Part shown: piece after piece, positions 13,373 to 15,773 of the stretch
How positions within the stretch are numbered: position 1 is the first letter of the stretch
Layout: each line of letters begins with the position of its first letter
NCBI GenBank assembly: GCA_003562655.1
Contig: PWUC01000166.1
Coordinates: 1-15,773 of the forward strand
DNA length: 15,773 bases
Origin: Clostridia bacterium
GTDB lineage: Bacteria > Bacillota_E > SLMV01 > PUMD01
Direction of reading: 5' to 3'
Position numbers and translations under genes: made by a program
The notes under the pieces: model-generated
The model's database searches: none
What the model was told of the DNA's origin: nothing
Seen by the model: the letters and a program-made list of their open reading frames with translations, nothing else

Positions 13373-14095
13373 TCACCTCGATAGGTCAAAGGTCATACTC
13401 ACTCTCACGCGGATATCAACCTGCCCGGGCATCACCGGGGTTTCGACGGCGTCCGCAGCCTCGGCCCTCACCATGGGCACGGTGACGGCGTCACCCGAGA
13501 TGTCGATCTTCCTTATACCCACGATGCAAACGCCTGACTCATCGGCGGCGACCTCGGCCTTTCTGCGGGCGTCGGCGATGGCGAGGCGCAGGGCCTGTTC
13601 CTCCAGGTCCTCCCGGTCGGAGACCAGGAAGTTGATGCTGTGGATCTGATTGGCTCCAGCGTCCGCTGCAGTGTCTATGATTCGCCCCATGCTCTTTACG
13701 TCTCGCACGATGATCCGCACTCTGTTCTCCGCCCGGAATCCGACCAGGACACTCTCCTGTCTGTCCGGTCGCTCGTACACCGGGGACACAGAGAACCGGG
13801 AGGTCTGGATGTCCCTCGGGTCGATTCCCAGCCCCATGAGTGCATCCACGACCGTTCCCATCTGCCGGGCATTTGCTGAAATCGCCTGTTCTGCTGTCCT
13901 CTGCTGGATCTGCACGCCGATCTCGATCTGGCCGGTGTCGGGAGCTGCCGCGATCTCGCCCCGGCCGCTCACCGTCAGGGTGCTCTCGGGGTTATCGGTG
14001 TGCGCGTGGGTGGGTTGGTCCTGATTGCTGCCGGTGAAGGTCAAAAGCGCCAGGATCATGATGGCTGCGCCCAGAAGCCAGTGTTGTCTGGTCAA
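13373..14095 (-). CDS. SIMPL-domain (DUF541) exported or membrane-anchored protein
   Basis: The 240-residue protein starts with a Sec-type signal or anchor (RQHWLLGAAIMILALLTFTG, about 4-22). The SIMPL/DUF541 domain spans about 38-240, beginning TLTVSGRGEIAAAPDTGQIEIGV and including GIDPRDIQTSRFSVSPVYE, and ending VRVSMTFDLS. Related proteins include E. coli YggE and Brucella BP26, extracytoplasmic proteins that form ring-like oligomers; YggE has been tied to oxidative stress, but the role is not defined. There is no lipobox Cys after the hydrophobic segment. The start is a TTG, supported by AGGGGGG about 7 bases upstream; the nearby ATG at 14100 is out of frame and runs into TGA. It appears monocistronic, with hairpins past its stop and a gene-poor stretch before it. 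Confidence 0.88.
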   Translation of the reverse strand: MTRQHWLLGAAIMILALLTFTGSNQDQPTHAHTDNPESTLTVSGRGEIAAAPDTGQIEIGVQIQQRTAEQAISANARQMGTVVDALMGLGIDPRDIQTSRFSVSPVYERPDRQESVLVGFRAENRVRIIVRDVKSMGRIIDTAADAGANQIHSINFLVSDREDLEEQALRLAIADARRKAEVAADESGVCIVGIRKIDISGDAVTVPMVRAEAADAVETPVMPGQVDIRVRVSMTFDLSR

Positions 14096-14248
14096 TGCAT
14101 TCCCCCCCTGGTGCCTGCTGATCGGTCTGAGGTTGCCTCATACCTGTAAGGACCCGGATCCGGCGGTTTTGTTCCGCCCACAGCGGAGCCGGAAGGGAGC
14201 CCGTCGGGCCAACAGTCCCGGGAAGATGCGCAGATTCACCTGCGGGCG

Positions 14249-14278
14249 GGACCTGGCGCAACTCGCTGCGCCAGGTCC
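14249..14278. repeat. Perfect 12-bp inverted repeat, 6-base loop
   Basis: GGACCTGGCGCA and TGCGCCAGGTCC flank ACTCGC without mismatch, making a very stable GC-rich stem. No T-run follows on either strand and no gene ends nearby. It may be a palindromic dispersed element, part of a structured RNA, or a terminator for an unseen transcript. Confidence 0.6.
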
Positions 14279-14702
14279 TCCTCGCTCTTCTGCAGCCACC
14301 AACTATGGTGCAGGCCGGCAGACCGACGGGGTTTCACCCTTCTCAGAGCTCCGGGGAGCGGCGGTACACCAGGGGTTCCGGCTGCCGGTGCCCTTCACGC
14401 AAACGGTCGGATGAGTGGGGACTTCATCGAGGATCACTATGTGCACATGGGTGAGGTGAGCAATGGTCGGCGGCTCTCGAGGCCGTACGGAGGAGACAAC
14501 GTGTAGGGGGCTTTGTCAGAGGGATACGGATCTCATGAGCAGCATCGCTGAGACCTTCTGCGGTGAACATGGAGATCGAGTGATGATGGTCCGGGCCATT
14601 GCTGGAGTCTGCCGGATATTCCCCGGGAAATAGTCAATGCTTTCCTCCTGTCCACGGGGTTGACCACCTGGGCCTGTTGTATTTTCCTCAGAAGGCAATG
14701 AG

Positions 14703-14730
14703 GGACAGGCGGGGTATCCCCCGCCTGTTC
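14703..14730. repeat. GC-rich hairpin in the gene-poor stretch
   Basis: ACAGGCGGGG and CCCCGCCTGT pair perfectly over a 4-base loop (TATC), extended by a G-T and a G-C pair to 12 bp. No U-tract follows on either strand. It lies about 105 bases past the nitroreductase stop and could add to termination of that gene, or belong to a separate RNA. Confidence 0.5.
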
Positions 14731-14797
14731 AGTGATGACTGCCCGCTTTCACACAAATGCGAACCTGGTCACCGGCAGTCCGGCAGTGGGCCAGGGG

Positions 14798-14827
14798 AGC
14801 CTCCTCCAGAACGATCCTGAGGAGGCT
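14798..14827 (-). terminator. Hairpin just past the nitroreductase gene
   Basis: AGCCTCCTC and GAGGAGGCT form a perfect 9-bp stem with a 12-base loop, starting 7 bases after the TAA of the minus-strand gene. It lacks a following T-run (CCCCTGG). The position argues for a termination or mRNA 3'-end role. Confidence 0.45.
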
Positions 14828-14834
14828 TCAGGGT

Positions 14835-15350
14835 TTACTCCGAGAAGGTCTCGCGGCACACGATCTCCTGTTGGGTCTTCCGGATCTTGGGGCGGGGTTC
14901 GTCAGCCGGGTAGCCCAGAGGAAGCAGGGTAACGATCTTGTACCGGTCCGGCACGTCCGTTATCCGGCGGGCCTCCTCCTGGTCAAAGGCGCCGATCCAA
15001 CAGGTTCCCAATCCCCTGTCTGCGGCTGCCAGGGTGATGTGATCCACGGCGATGGCCAGGTCCACCGCATATCGCTCCACCCCGCACATCATGGTCTGAT
15101 CCGGTTCCAGGGCCACCGCTGCAATGACCACGGGTGCCTGACCGACGAAGGTCTGGTTTCGCGATGCCCTGGCGAGGGCGGCCCGCCTGTGGCTGTCCGT
15201 CACCACGACGAATTTCCAGGGCTGTCGGTTGGAGGCCGAGGGCGCCAGGCGGGCGGCCTCCAGAATCTGTTTGAGATCGGCCTCGGGTACGGGGTCCGGT
15301 TTGAAGCTCCGGACGCTTCTTCTGGATTCGATGGCTTCCATGACCTGCAT
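14835..15350 (-). CDS. Nitroreductase-family FMN oxidoreductase
   Basis: The 171-residue protein is a short nitroreductase-fold flavoenzyme, of the size common in clostridial members. The FMN-phosphate motif is at the N-terminus (ESRRSVRSF, R10-R14), followed by ARLAPSASNRQPWKFVVV at 33-50. The dimer/flavin region is AVDLAIAVDHITLAAADRGLGTCWIG at 95-120, and LLPLGYPADEPRPKIRK ends the fold. Such enzymes reduce nitro groups, quinones or other acceptors with NAD(P)H, and the true substrate is rarely known. The ATG start has GGAGG about 9 bases upstream. It stands alone: gene-poor DNA lies on both sides and a hairpin follows the stop. Nothing nearby hints at a pathway. Confidence 0.92.
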   Translation of the reverse strand: MQVMEAIESRRSVRSFKPDPVPEADLKQILEAARLAPSASNRQPWKFVVVTDSHRRAALARASRNQTFVGQAPVVIAAVALEPDQTMMCGVERYAVDLAIAVDHITLAAADRGLGTCWIGAFDQEEARRITDVPDRYKIVTLLPLGYPADEPRPKIRKTQQEIVCRETFSE

Positions 15351-15773
15351 GCAAGATGCCTCCCCTCTATTGTGATACTGCTCCTGTGGTTCTTCTTTCC
15401 TGACGTGGTTTCCTGCCGTGGGCTGAGAGACAAAACGGCTGCCGGCCGGAAATCGGGGACTGAGCGCAGGGGGAGGCCGTGCAGGGAGGATCGGGGCGGA
15501 GGCGACATTTTTTGCGCCTCGCCTGGATCAGATGCATCCGGACCGGCGTTTTCCTTCTACGCTGCACCTCAATGCTTTCGAGGGTGTAGTTGGCGGTTTT
15601 CAGTCCCACCCCGGGATAACGATCGTCTGAGTGTGCAGTTGTGTTCGGGCTCCCGGTGGGAGTGATCAACACGCTTTCGCGGCAGGCCCCGACCTGTAGT
15701 GGCCGTCCGGCGGATCGGTGCAGTCCCGGCGGAATCTGGCAGCGATCAGTGCCCTGGGAGGGCGACAGCTAAA
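15351..15773. other. Gene-poor stretch upstream of the nitroreductase gene
   Basis: It holds the promoter region of the nitroreductase gene, though I could not place a convincing promoter. A minus-strand frame is open for about 100 codons from 15672 and contains a basic stretch (VQRRRKTPVRMHLIQARRKK), but it has no ribosome binding site and runs into low-quality sequence. Small hairpins occur at 15496-15517 (GAGGCG/CGCCTC) and near 15652-15664 (CTCCC/GGGAG). No RNA gene is recognisable. Confidence 0.45.

Larger units (their letters stand above)
14096..14834. other. Gene-poor stretch between the SIMPL and nitroreductase genes
   Basis: About 740 bases without a gene I can defend. Both flanking genes are on the minus strand, so it holds the SIMPL-gene promoter region and the downstream part of the nitroreductase gene. 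It contains three perfect hairpins (14249-14278, 14703-14730, 14798-14827), a smaller GGCGG/CCGCC one near 14162-14178, and short plus-strand frames such as 14411-14506 (31 codons, MSGDFIEDHY..., no ribosome binding site). I see no tRNA, transposase or riboswitch core. It could be decayed coding sequence or carry an unrecognised RNA. Confidence 0.5.

Noticed and set aside
14411..14506. 31-codon frame (MSGDFIEDHY...) in the gene-poor stretch
   Set aside because: Composition looks gene-like, but there is no ribosome binding site or recognisable family, so it is only mentioned in the stretch entry.
14757..15665. A plus-strand open frame of about 300 codons opposite the nitroreductase gene
   Set aside because: It is the antisense shadow of a clear nitroreductase with FMN motifs and a good ribosome binding site; its translation shows no family features.
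1..15773. CRISPR arrays, insertion sequences, tRNAs, prophage genes
   Set aside because: Read through on both strands; no regularly spaced repeats, transposase motifs, TGG-flanked T-arm signatures or phage proteins were found.

Overview
The window is about 15.8 kb of high-GC DNA, almost certainly from the chromosome of an endospore-forming member of the Bacillota (a clostridial or related deep-branching lineage). The case rests on sigG, spoIIR and a YlmC/YmxH-type protein, followed by the division genes sepF, yggT and divIVA in their usual Gram-positive order. Many genes start with GTG or TTG and overlap by 4 bases, as expected for a compact high-GC genome.

Region 1 (1-1487): the 3' part of a SLC13/DASS-type anion transporter, then a small two-CBS-domain protein that is probably co-transcribed and regulatory, closed by a rho-independent terminator. 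This part is visibly less GC-rich than the rest and has no link to the sporulation cluster. Region 2 (1488-3639): a non-coding stretch with a perfect inverted repeat and a well-matched forespore (sigma-F/sigma-G) promoter. Then come sigG and spoIIR, overlapping by 3 bases, and ymxH. The usual spoIIGA-sigE pair is not upstream of sigG.

Region 3 (3661-7903): pgeF, a HlyD-like membrane-anchored adaptor, yggS, sepF, yggT and divIVA. This is the conserved cell-division neighbourhood downstream of ftsZ in Gram-positive bacteria, here without ylmH. Region 4 (7896-11759): an Asp/Glu-racemase-family protein, a YtcJ-like metal-dependent amidohydrolase, a FemAB-type aminoacyltransferase and a YteA-like DksA/TraR zinc-finger protein. 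The first three are chained to divIVA and to each other by 3-8 base overlaps. In other Bacillota I would expect ileS and then yteA-lspA after divIVA, so the racemase-amidohydrolase-FemAB trio is an insertion into that order. It is the best candidate here for an undescribed functional module, perhaps a cell-wall amino-acid modification coupled to division.

Region 5 (11760-15773) lies mostly on the minus strand: an MgtE magnesium transporter, a SIMPL/DUF541 exported protein and a nitroreductase. Their stop codons are followed by strong hairpins without U-tracts or, for mgtE, abut the opposing gene. Two gene-poor stretches (14096-14834 and 15351-15773) hold hairpins but no gene I can defend. I see no tRNA, rRNA, CRISPR array, insertion sequence or phage gene.
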